Positions 1-6,192 of a stretch of DNA of 7,319 bases are shown here, piece after piece (within the stretch, counting starts at the first letter, position 1; every line of letters begins with the position of its first letter). The notes below the pieces were generated by a model. That model saw only the letters and a list, made by a program, of their open reading frames with translations, made no database searches and was not told where the DNA came from. The DNA comes from JBGOUV01 sp041477815 (lineage in GTDB: Bacteria > Acidobacteriota > Terriglobia > Bryobacterales > JACQDG01): the NCBI GenBank assembly GCA_041477815.1, contig JBGOUV010000360.1, positions 1-7,319 of the forward strand, read 5' to 3'. The position numbers were made by a program, and so were the translations under genes.

Positions 1-1
1 C

Positions 2-619
2 ACGCTCACCGGCGTCCAGGCAGGCTCGCACTTGTTCAGAACTCAGGGCAACCAGCGAGGCTGGATGTTGAAGTCAGTCACGATGAGCGGCCGAGAGACT
101 ATCGATACGCCCCTCGAATTGCGAAGCGGTCAGAAGCTGGCCCATGGAGAAGTGCCACAAGTCCTGGCCCGTCTTCGCGTCGAGCGCCACCAGGTGCCCG
201 TCGTCGTCGCCGGCGAACACCAAGCCGCCGGCGGTCGAGACCGTGCCGGTCCACGCGTCGGCCGGGCCGGGCATCGGGTACTCCCAGCGGATGTCGCCGG
301 TCTGCGGATCGAGGGCCCGCAGAAAGAACTTGCCCGGGTCGTGGGGCAAGGAGTCCCCTCCGCCGCCGGCGAATCCCTTCATCGGCTCCGGCGTGCGGGC
401 CGAGCTGCGGTATTCGTCGCATTGTTCCAGGGTAGAAACATAAAACAGGCCGGTCGCCGGGTTGTAGGACGGCGACATCCAGTTCGAGGCGCCCCGCACC
501 GACGGACATACCACCTTGCCCACCGCCGTGGGCTCCATCCCGGGAATCTCCAGGGGCCGCCCCTTATCGTCCAGGCCTTTCGCCCAGGTCAGCTTCTTTA
601 CGAACGGCTTGCCCCATAG
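2..619 (+). pseudogene. Carboxypeptidase-regulatory-like domain fragment, broken at its 3' side (5' end outside window)
   Basis: The plus-strand frame is open from base 2. Up to about base 139 it reads like the end of a carboxypeptidase-regulatory-like beta-sandwich repeat of the type common in Acidobacteriota surface and TonB-linked proteins. The sign is a GWMLKSV block (about 59-79), followed by SGRE (86-97) and DTPLELRSGQ (104-133). Homologues usually have GW-x-LKSV, then GRDVTDTP, then a Gly-Gln turn leading into another beta strand. Here the match ends at about base 139; the remaining ~160 codons to the stop at 617-619 are arginine/valine-rich and lie exactly antisense to the PQQ dehydrogenase, so I do not believe they are native sequence. 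No start is visible because the gene enters from outside. The family match is made by eye from a short segment. The alternative is that this frame is an accidental shadow, but the match is specific and ends where the dehydrogenase match also ends. Confidence 0.55.
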
Positions 620-1606
620 GAACTGCCCGTTGGTGCGGTCCAGGACATAGAAGAACCCGTTGCGGTTCGCCTGGAGGAGCAATTTCCGCTTCTGGCCGCG
701 CCAGACCGTATCCACCAGGACCGGGAATTCCTGCGCGTCCCAGTCCCAGACGTCGTGCGGGGTGAACTGAAAATACCACTTCCTCTTGCCGGTGTCGGGA
801 TCCAGGGCCACCACCGAGTCCGCATACAGGTTGTCCCCCTTGCGATCGCCGCCGTAGAAGTCCGGCCAGGGATTGCCGGTGGTCCAGTAGAGCGTGTTTA
901 GCTCCGGATCGTAGGTACCGGTCATCCAGGTACCCCCGCCGCCCCACTCCAGCGGGAAGCCGGCCCACGACTCGGACCCTGGCTCGCCGCGCGCCGGAAT
1001 CGTCCAGAACCGCCACAACTCCTCGCCGGTGGACGCCGCGTAGGCGGCGACGAAGCCGCGCATTCCGCTGTCGCCGCCGGTCACCCCCACGATCACCTTG
1101 TCCTTCACGGCCAGCGGCGCCAGCGTGGCGCTGTAGCCGCTCTTGGGGCTCGCGTACTCCACGTCCCACAGCAGCGCCCCGGTGGTGGCGTGCAGGGCCA
1201 CCAGGTGTGCGTCGCCGGTGACGAAGTACACGCGGTGGCCCAGCACAGCCACGCCGCGATTCACGTCCCGCCGGTCGGTGCGGGTGTCCTGGTAGCGCCA
1301 GATCCGCCGGCCGCTGCGGGCGTCCAGGGCGTGCACCTCATTGCTGTTGGTGACATACATCACGCCGTTGACTACCAGCGGCGTACACTCCAGGTGCCGC
1401 GCTCCTTCGATGTGAAACACCCACTTGGCCGCGAGGTTCTGGACGTTGGCCGGGGTAATCTGCTGCAGCTCGCTGTGCCGCCGTCCGCTGAAGTCTCCCG
1501 AGTAGCTCAGCCAGTTCTCGGCCGGGGGCTTCACGATGTCCTCGTGCCTCACCTGGGCAGCCAGCCCCACCGCCACCAGCAGTCCCACCCACACCGGTCG
1601 GATCAT
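74..1606 (-). CDS. PQQ-dependent (methanol/ethanol-type) alcohol dehydrogenase, C-terminus replaced
   Basis: This is a periplasmic quinoprotein dehydrogenase that would oxidise an alcohol or aldehyde with PQQ and pass electrons to a cytochrome c. The 510-residue product has a signal peptide (about 1-18) and then an eight-bladed propeller with repeated ALDxxTGxxxW tryptophan-docking motifs (about 93-103, 137-147, 267-277, 431-441, 474-484). By alignment from memory, active-site positions are D179 in GGDSGMRG (usually Glu), W227 under PQQ, N245 in TTGNPW, D288 and D290 in VWDWD, and R315 in NRNGFFY. D290 matches the extra Asp of lanthanide-dependent XoxF-like enzymes. The usual adjacent Cys-Cys before DVNRG is replaced by DRR. 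The ATG at 1606 is chosen because it begins the signal peptide, has GGAGG 5 nt upstream, and overlaps the cytochrome stop as ATGA; an open extension to 1750 is shadow. After GQLLTAS (489-495) the expected final beta strand of about 20-30 residues is missing, and 15 unrelated residues follow. There is no fused cytochrome domain. The substrate is unknown. Confidence 0.9.
   Translation of the reverse strand: MIRPVWVGLLVAVGLAAQVRHEDIVKPPAENWLSYSGDFSGRRHSELQQITPANVQNLAAKWVFHIEGARHLECTPLVVNGVMYVTNSNEVHALDARSGRRIWRYQDTRTDRRDVNRGVAVLGHRVYFVTGDAHLVALHATTGALLWDVEYASPKSGYSATLAPLAVKDKVIVGVTGGDSGMRGFVAAYAASTGEELWRFWTIPARGEPGSESWAGFPLEWGGGGTWMTGTYDPELNTLYWTTGNPWPDFYGGDRKGDNLYADSVVALDPDTGKRKWYFQFTPHDVWDWDAQEFPVLVDTVWRGQKRKLLLQANRNGFFYVLDRTNGQFLWGKPFVKKLTWAKGLDDKGRPLEIPGMEPTAVGKVVCPSVRGASNWMSPSYNPATGLFYVSTLEQCDEYRSSARTPEPMKGFAGGGGDSLPHDPGKFFLRALDPQTGDIRWEYPMPGPADAWTGTVSTAGGLVFAGDDDGHLVALDAKTGQDLWHFSMGQLLTASQFEGRIDSLSAAHRD
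122..139. other. Probable rearrangement or assembly junction
   Basis: Reading leftward on the minus strand, similarity to PQQ dehydrogenases ends after the TAS codons (130-122). Reading rightward on the plus strand, similarity to carboxypeptidase-regulatory-like proteins ends around SGQKL (125-139). Two genes on opposite strands thus lose their 3' ends at the same spot. No inverted repeat, target duplication or transposase gene is visible here. Either a genomic inversion or deletion breakpoint or a chimeric assembly would explain it. Confidence 0.5.
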
Positions 1607-2418
1607 TCCGGCCTCCGTCCCCGCCGCGCCGGGGCTCCGGTGGACTGCCGGCTCAAGAACGCCAGCACCTCCTGCACCTCCTGGGCGGTCAGTTTCTTCC
1701 CGTAGTCCTTCGGCATCAAGCTCCCCTCCGGCCACTGGACCTCCCGCCACTCGCGCCGCTCCAACAGATGCAGCCGTCCCTGGCGATCGACCACCTGCAG
1801 GGTGTAGTTGCTGGAGTTTCGCGCCACCCCTTCGAGCTTGCCCCCGTCGGCCAGTACCACTCGCACCGTGCGGTAGCCCGGCTCCACCAGCTTGTCCGGC
1901 TCCAGCACCGCCTCCCGCAGCTTGGCCGGCGACCGCCGGTTCCCGATATTCGCCAGATCCGGCCCCAGCAGTCCTCCCTGCCCCCTAATCATATGGCATT
2001 CCGAGCACCCGGCCTTTCCGAAGAAGAGCGCTTTTCCCGCCGCCGCGTCGCCCGGCACTTCGGTATCGAAAGCGCTGGCGCTGAGGTCCCGCAGGAAGGT
2101 CACGATCTGCCAGATCTTTTCGTCCGGCAAGCTGTAAGGCGGCATTTCGGTGCCGGGTACACCCTTGCGAATGGAGTCGAACAGCCGGCGATTGCTCGCT
2201 CCCCGGACCAGGCGCCCGTCGGCCAGGTTAGGGCCGCGTCCTCCCTGCCCCGTCGGCCCGTGGCATCCGCCGCACGACGACGCAAACAGCTCCCGCCCCG
2301 GTTCGATGGCCGCCCGGCTCTTCTCCAGCGGGTTATCCAGGTCGGGCTCCCGGTCGCCGCGTTGCGGAGCGCCCCACGCCCCCACCACCGCGGCAAGCGC
2401 CAAGGTGCATAGCCTCAT
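1603..2418 (-). CDS. Periplasmic diheme cytochrome c
   Basis: This is a secreted c-type cytochrome of 271 residues, probably the electron acceptor of the PQQ dehydrogenase encoded immediately downstream. A signal peptide covers about 1-16 (cleavage likely near AWG-AP). Two haem-binding motifs are visible: CGGCH (49-53) with a likely axial Met at M92 in GTEMPPY, and CSECH (138-142) with a likely axial Met at M235 in SLMPKDYG. The first domain (about 38-112) is an ordinary class I cytochrome c. The second (about 123-257) carries a beta-rich insert between haem motif and Met, including EPGYRTVRVVLADGG and the NSSNYTLQVVD segment, as in the Planctomycete/Verrucomicrobium-type haem-binding domain (TIGR02603). 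The tail is Arg/Pro-rich. The stop codon overlaps the next start as ATGA, so translation is probably coupled. The ATG at 2418 begins the signal peptide, but no Shine-Dalgarno is obvious before it. The pairing with the dehydrogenase is inferred from position. Confidence 0.92.
   Translation of the reverse strand: MRLCTLALAAVVGAWGAPQRGDREPDLDNPLEKSRAAIEPGRELFASSCGGCHGPTGQGGRGPNLADGRLVRGASNRRLFDSIRKGVPGTEMPPYSLPDEKIWQIVTFLRDLSASAFDTEVPGDAAAGKALFFGKAGCSECHMIRGQGGLLGPDLANIGNRRSPAKLREAVLEPDKLVEPGYRTVRVVLADGGKLEGVARNSSNYTLQVVDRQGRLHLLERREWREVQWPEGSLMPKDYGKKLTAQEVQEVLAFLSRQSTGAPARRGRRPE
1612..1616 (-). promoter_or_regulatory. Ribosome binding site of the PQQ dehydrogenase gene
   Basis: On the minus strand GGAGG is followed by 5 nt (CCGGA) and then ATG at 1606. 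It sits inside the last codons of the cytochrome gene. It decides the start of the dehydrogenase against an upstream in-frame GTG at 1750, which would add 48 non-family residues ahead of the signal peptide. Confidence 0.75.
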
Positions 2419-2450
2419 AGAAGAGTTAGAATAGCAGTCTCAGGCCGTCC
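2419..2450. promoter_or_regulatory. Divergent intergenic region with possible overlapping -10 elements
   Basis: This 32-bp, comparatively AT-rich gap lies between the cytochrome ATG (minus) and the metallohydrolase ATG (plus). TAGAAT (2427-2432, plus strand) matches 5 of 6 bases of the TATAAT consensus, and TATTCT (2433-2428, minus strand) matches 4 of 6. The two hexamers overlap. No convincing -35 box is seen for either, and neither start has a clear Shine-Dalgarno. If both were used, the transcripts would have 5' leaders of only a few bases to about a dozen bases. The promoters could instead lie inside the neighbouring coding regions. Confidence 0.3.
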
Positions 2451-3965
2451 ATGCCCCGCCTCGCTCTGCTGCTCGTTCCCCTCCGTCTCGCCCTGGCTCA
2501 GGCTCTGCCCGACGGGACGCTGGAACTCTATCTCCGTTCCGACGATAAGCCCACTGCCGCCCGCGTATATATCACGGATGCCGATGGCAAGCCCCACCTG
2601 GTTCCGGGCGCGGTAACGTATTCCCGCCGGGGCGAAGACCATTCCGTAGTCGACCGGACCGCCGAAGTCCCTTTGCCGGCGGGTAAGTATCAGGTCCGGG
2701 CGGAGAAGGGTCCCGAGTTCCGCGCCGTCGAGAAGAGCGTTACCGTCGCTCCCGGCGAACCCGCGCGCCTGGACCTCGACGTCCCCCGCTTCTACAACAT
2801 GAGCGAGATGGGCTGGTACTCGGGCGACCTGCATATCCATCGCACCCCCGAGGACCTTCCCGTCATCGTACGCGCCGAAGACCTCAACGTCGCCCCCACC
2901 ATCACCCGTCACCTCGGCGGGTCGCGTCCGCCGGGCCCCTACCCGGCCTCCCCCTTCCTGCCGGTCGATGCCAATCACTTCGTCAGCGTCCACAACCAGG
3001 AGGTGGAGCGGCTGGTGCAGGGCCACGGGGCGGTCGTCCTGCTCAATACTTCCGAGCCCGCATCGGCCGAGGGTCTCACCGTACTGCATCCCACGGAGAC
3101 CGAATTCTGCCGCCGCGCCCGCGCCCTGGGCGGCTTCATCGACGGCGAGAAACCCATCTGGAAGAACATTCCGGTCAACGTCGCCCTGGGCCTCATCGAT
3201 GCCATTGGTATTGTCAATAATCACTTCCACCCGCGCGCGGTGATGGCCGAGGCCGAGAAGTGGGGCTCGATGGACCGCGACAAGCCCGTCTACCAGACCC
3301 CCGCCGGCTTCGCCCAATGGATGATGGACCTCTACTACAGCTTCCTCGACTGCGGCTTCCGGATCCCGGTGTCGGCCGGCTCGGCCTCCGGCGTGATGCC
3401 GGTGTGGCCCGGCTACGAGCGCGTCTACGTCCACCTCAGCGGCCCCTTCACCTATCAGCAATGGTTTCAGGATCTGAAGACCGGGCGCAGCGTGGCCACC
3501 AACGGCCCGTTGCTGGGCGTATTCCTCGACGGCCAGCCGCCCGGCGGCCAGGTGGATTTTCAGGGCCCCGCCGCCCACGTCCTGATTATCGATGCCCAGT
3601 CCCAGGACCGTCTCGACCGCATCGAGATCGTCTTCAATGGCCAGGTGATCCGGTCGTTCGCCGGCGGAGGCAACGCGGCCTTCCGCACGGCGGTGAACCT
3701 CACCATCCCCGAGCCCGGCTGGCTGGTCGTGCGGTGCTTCGAGCCGAACGCCCAGACCGTCCGCTACGCCCACAGCTCGCCATTCTATTTCCTGCGCAAC
3801 GGCAGCCTCCCGGCCAAGCGCGCCACCGCCCAGCGCTGGGCCGACTACGTCCGCAAGCTGGCCGCCTCGGTCAAGACGGCCGACTACCCTTCGGCGGAAG
3901 CATACGACGCGGCGCAGGCCACCTTTCGGGAGGCCGAAGCGGTGTATCGGCGGCTGGCGCGGTAA
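2451..3965 (+). CDS. Secreted CehA/McbA-like metallohydrolase
   Basis: This 504-residue protein resembles the CehA/McbA family, PHP-like metal-dependent hydrolases named after a carbamate (carbaryl) hydrolase; most members have no known natural substrate. A short signal peptide (about 1-16, ending LALAQ) points to export. Residues about 20-112 look like a beta-sandwich of the carbohydrate-binding or transthyretin-like sort, ending in a VTVAPGEPARLDLDVPR segment. The catalytic part opens with MGWYSGDLHIHR (120-131), where H128 and H130 are the likely metal ligands. Later blocks typical of the family are HNQEVE (181-186), GHGAVVLL (191-198), IDGEKPIW (230-237), VNNHFHP (255-261) with H258 and H260, SAGSASG (308-314) and TGRSVATNGPL (344-354). 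A beta-rich stretch (about 366-447) and a helical, charged tail (about 455-504) follow. The ATG at 2451 begins the signal peptide; no strong ribosome site precedes it. It is divergent from the cytochrome/dehydrogenase pair and convergent with the glycosyltransferase operon. Carbamate hydrolysis should not be assumed. Confidence 0.85.
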   Translation: MPRLALLLVPLRLALAQALPDGTLELYLRSDDKPTAARVYITDADGKPHLVPGAVTYSRRGEDHSVVDRTAEVPLPAGKYQVRAEKGPEFRAVEKSVTVAPGEPARLDLDVPRFYNMSEMGWYSGDLHIHRTPEDLPVIVRAEDLNVAPTITRHLGGSRPPGPYPASPFLPVDANHFVSVHNQEVERLVQGHGAVVLLNTSEPASAEGLTVLHPTETEFCRRARALGGFIDGEKPIWKNIPVNVALGLIDAIGIVNNHFHPRAVMAEAEKWGSMDRDKPVYQTPAGFAQWMMDLYYSFLDCGFRIPVSAGSASGVMPVWPGYERVYVHLSGPFTYQQWFQDLKTGRSVATNGPLLGVFLDGQPPGGQVDFQGPAAHVLIIDAQSQDRLDRIEIVFNGQVIRSFAGGGNAAFRTAVNLTIPEPGWLVVRCFEPNAQTVRYAHSSPFYFLRNGSLPAKRATAQRWADYVRKLAASVKTADYPSAEAYDAAQATFREAEAVYRRLAR

Positions 3966-3968
3966 CCC

Positions 3969-5534
3969 TCAGCGGACTTGGGCCAGATCATAGATCGACA
4001 CTGGCCCTCCCTGATACACGCGCCGGGAGCGGTAGACCTCGGCGGCGGCCTGGCGCGCCTGGGCGCGGAAGTTGGCCGGCACCTCCCCACGGTAGTAGTC
4101 CTCGCTGGTGGCAAAGACATAGGTTACACCGCGGGCGCCGGCGAATTGGTCCAGTTGGCTGTGGAGACGGATGAGGGCTTCGCCATCCTCCTGGTAGTAG
4201 AGTTTGGTGGGAACCCGGACACTCACGGCGGAGCGGCCGGTGTAGAGGTAGAGGAGCGTGTCGTCGTAGGCCAGGAAGCGGGCCTGGGCCGGGAGTTGCC
4301 GCGCGATCCAACGGTACGCCTCGCGCTCGGCCGCTTGCAGCTCGCGGCGCTCCGTGAAGGTCTCGGGGAGGAAGCGGAACAGGGTCAGTCCAAGGTAGAA
4401 GAGGGCCACGACGGCGGAGGCCGCCAGCGCCCCGCCCATTACGATGGCCGGCGCCCGGCTGCGGCGACGCCAAGCCGCGCCCAGCATCCCCAGCAGGTGG
4501 CTCAGCTCGCACCACAGGCCCGCTGCCAGGAGGGGGAACAGGGGCACGAACGAGCGCGCCTCGGGGGGCCAGGCGCATATCACCACCAGCGGAACAAGAC
4601 CCAGAGCATATAAGTGGTAGGGTCCCGGGTGGGAGATACGGGCCAGCCGTACGGTGCCGGCAATGGCAGCCAGGGCGAACAGGCGCCAGTAGAAGTCTCC
4701 GACCTGCGAGGTGAGGAGTTGGGTGATGGAGGCGAGCACGAAGGCCAAATTCTTGGAGACCAGCATCGGCAGATCGTTCCAGGAGACATTCCCCAACTGG
4801 AAGCCAACGTAATTGGTGTAGTAGAGCGTGACCAGGTCTGTGGAAGCCTGCAGGTGAGCCTTGACCCAGAGGCTCCAACCGAGGACGGCGGGGGCCATGG
4901 CAGCGAAGAATAGCGCCGCGTGGCGAGGGCGGCGACGCAGCAGGAGCCACAGGGGTCCGGCGGCCAGCAACGGCAGGGCGGCGGCGCGGGTCAGGTAGGC
5001 CAGACCGGCCAGGAGTCCGGCCAGCAGGATTAGGCTCGTGGTACGGGCCCGCTGTAGGCAGGTCAGAGCGCCAAACAGGAGAACGCAGAAGAGCAGCTCG
5101 CTCATCAGGGTCACGCTGAGCACCACGAGGACAGGACTCAGGGCCAGGGCGGAGGCGAGCCCCCAGCTTGTTTGCGGCCCGAGCCCCAGATCGCGTAGCA
5201 TCCGGCGGGAGGCGACTACGTAGAGCGGCAGCAGGAGCCAGCTCAGGAGCAGGGCCGGCCGGAGGTTGTCCGGAAAAGACGGCGCCAGCTTCCACACTCC
5301 GGCCAGAAGCAACGGGTAGAGCGGGGGATACTTGGTCTGGTAGGGATGGTCCGGCAGGCTCAGGATGCGGTAGCCGGAGCCTTGGGCGATGGATTGGCCG
5401 CCGATCCAGTATAGTGTATCGTCGTGATACCATCCTAGGTGGGGAAGGTCGCGGAAGGTCCAGGCCAGCCAGGCGGAGGGAGCCAGACAAACCAGCAGCC
5501 AGGCCACCTTACTGCTACTTGCCGGCCAGGACAC
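3969..5534 (-). CDS. GT39/ArnT-like integral membrane glycosyltransferase
   Basis: This 521-residue polytopic membrane protein resembles the GT39/ArnT/PMT (GT-C fold) enzymes, which transfer a sugar from a polyprenyl-phosphate carrier to a lipid, glycan or protein acceptor on the outer face of the cytoplasmic membrane. After a first membrane helix (about 10-27) comes a loop with YHDDTLYW (36-43), whose Asp pair (D38, D39) fits the catalytic first-loop acidic motif. HPYQTKYPPLYPLLLAG (63-79) is the usual proline/tyrosine-rich follow-up. Other features are VTLMSELLF (141-149), LTRAAALPLL (181-190) and PPEARSFVPLFPLL (323-336), with roughly ten hydrophobic segments up to about 390 and a soluble C-terminal domain from about 391 to 521. 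The start is uncertain: GTG at 5534 overlaps the methyltransferase gene by 20 bp and has a weak GGGGG nearby, while GTG at 5507 would begin 7 nt after that gene's stop. The acceptor and sugar are unknown. Its stop faces the metallohydrolase stop across 3 bp. Confidence 0.85.
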   Translation of the reverse strand: MSWPASSSKVAWLLVCLAPSAWLAWTFRDLPHLGWYHDDTLYWIGGQSIAQGSGYRILSLPDHPYQTKYPPLYPLLLAGVWKLAPSFPDNLRPALLLSWLLLPLYVVASRRMLRDLGLGPQTSWGLASALALSPVLVVLSVTLMSELLFCVLLFGALTCLQRARTTSLILLAGLLAGLAYLTRAAALPLLAAGPLWLLLRRRPRHAALFFAAMAPAVLGWSLWVKAHLQASTDLVTLYYTNYVGFQLGNVSWNDLPMLVSKNLAFVLASITQLLTSQVGDFYWRLFALAAIAGTVRLARISHPGPYHLYALGLVPLVVICAWPPEARSFVPLFPLLAAGLWCELSHLLGMLGAAWRRRSRAPAIVMGGALAASAVVALFYLGLTLFRFLPETFTERRELQAAEREAYRWIARQLPAQARFLAYDDTLLYLYTGRSAVSVRVPTKLYYQEDGEALIRLHSQLDQFAGARGVTYVFATSEDYYRGEVPANFRAQARQAAAEVYRSRRVYQGGPVSIYDLAQVR

Positions 5535-6192
5535 AGTATTGGGCCCCCAGGGGCAGACATGATAGGTAGGGCTCGGCGAAGCGCAGGAAGGAGAGCAGCC
5601 TGGGGAAGTAGAACAAAGACTGGACTGGGGCGGCGGAAAAGCCGGCGCTGTGGAGCAGGCGGGACGCCTCGGTAGGACTGAGAGGCTGGGCGTCGCGGTC
5701 GAAGGGGATGCGGCTCATCACCAGACGGGTACCGGGGTTCCAGGGGTTGTTTTCGAACAGGGCGAAGACCCCGCCCAGCCGGAGAGCGTTACGAACCAGG
5801 CGCAGAGCGGCGGGTCGGTCGGCCGGATCGATGTGATGGAACACGCCGTTGGTATAGCAGAGATCGAACGGCTCCTGCCGGCCCAGGTCGGCCACGCGGC
5901 AGAAGGTGACGCCGGGGGAGCCGTACCGCGTCGTGGCCCAGGCCAGGGCGTTCTCGGCGGTATCCAGGCCGACGATCTCGGCTCCGGGGAAAGCCTCCGT
6001 CAGATAGGGGGTGGTGTTGCCGGTGCCGCAGCCGAAGTCCAGAACGCGCCGGGGACGGAAGCCGGGCGGCAGCGAGCGCCGGAGGTGCCGCACGCGGCCG
6101 GCGATGAAGAAGTCCTGGTTCTCGCCGGAGAGCTGGATCCCGCGCTGGAGCATCTCCGCGTACTGCTCGCTCAACTCGAACAGTTCAGACAT
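5515..6192 (-). CDS. Class I SAM-dependent methyltransferase
   Basis: This is a 225-residue soluble Rossmann-fold methyltransferase. Motif I is VLDFGCGTGN (50-59), which binds S-adenosylmethionine. The acidic residue after strand 2 is in VGLDTAEN (74-81, D77), and NGVFHHI (115-121) is the post-II/motif IV region. LRLGGVFALFENNP (137-150) corresponds to strand 5 and the following loop. The C-terminal part, with SRIPFDRDAQPLSPTEASRL (160-179), resembles methyltransferases found in glycan and polyprenol-linked clusters, where FENNP-NPGTR and PFDRDA blocks recur. The ATG at 6192 lies within the last codons of the GT2 gene (8-bp overlap), so translation is likely coupled; no strong Shine-Dalgarno is seen. 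It sits between two glycosyltransferase genes, which suggests a sugar, a lipid carrier or the finished glycan as substrate, but nothing in the sequence identifies it. Confidence 0.88.
   Translation of the reverse strand: MSELFELSEQYAEMLQRGIQLSGENQDFFIAGRVRHLRRSLPPGFRPRRVLDFGCGTGNTTPYLTEAFPGAEIVGLDTAENALAWATTRYGSPGVTFCRVADLGRQEPFDLCYTNGVFHHIDPADRPAALRLVRNALRLGGVFALFENNPWNPGTRLVMSRIPFDRDAQPLSPTEASRLLHSAGFSAAPVQSLFYFPRLLSFLRFAEPYLSCLPLGAQYCVLAGK

Noticed and set aside
1..73. Minus-strand frame continuing past the dehydrogenase stop (ALSSEQVRACLDAGER), first considered as the start of another gene or a transposase
   Set aside because: No start codon or family match is visible, and the plus strand of the same bases gives a better, family-specific reading.
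77..121. Simple frameshift of the dehydrogenase into the alternative frame ending DFNIQPRWLP
   Set aside because: The other minus-strand frames do not restore the expected final beta strand of the family; a junction with foreign sequence explains the end better.
1607..1750. Upstream in-frame extension of the PQQ dehydrogenase from a GTG at 1750
   Set aside because: The extra 48 residues are Gly/Ala-rich, precede the signal peptide, lie entirely within the cytochrome gene, and have no ribosome site, unlike the ATG at 1606.
2415..3773. Long minus-strand open frame (452 codons) opposite the metallohydrolase
   Set aside because: It mirrors the codon structure of the plus-strand gene, has a His/Val/Gly-rich low-information composition, and no recognisable domain; its opposite has signal peptide and catalytic motifs.
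3260..4174. Plus-strand 304-codon frame overlapping the metallohydrolase 3' half
   Set aside because: It is Arg/Pro-rich, has no family features, and runs across the convergent gene boundary; it is a shadow frame.
3988..5490. 500-codon minus-strand frame inside the membrane glycosyltransferase gene
   Set aside because: It is Pro/Arg/Gly-rich without membrane segments or motifs, as expected for a shifted frame in GC-rich DNA.
5540..5556. Short C/G palindrome (CCCCTGGGG) near the methyltransferase 3' end as a terminator
   Set aside because: The stem is only four bases with no T run, and it lies inside coding sequence upstream of a co-transcribed gene.
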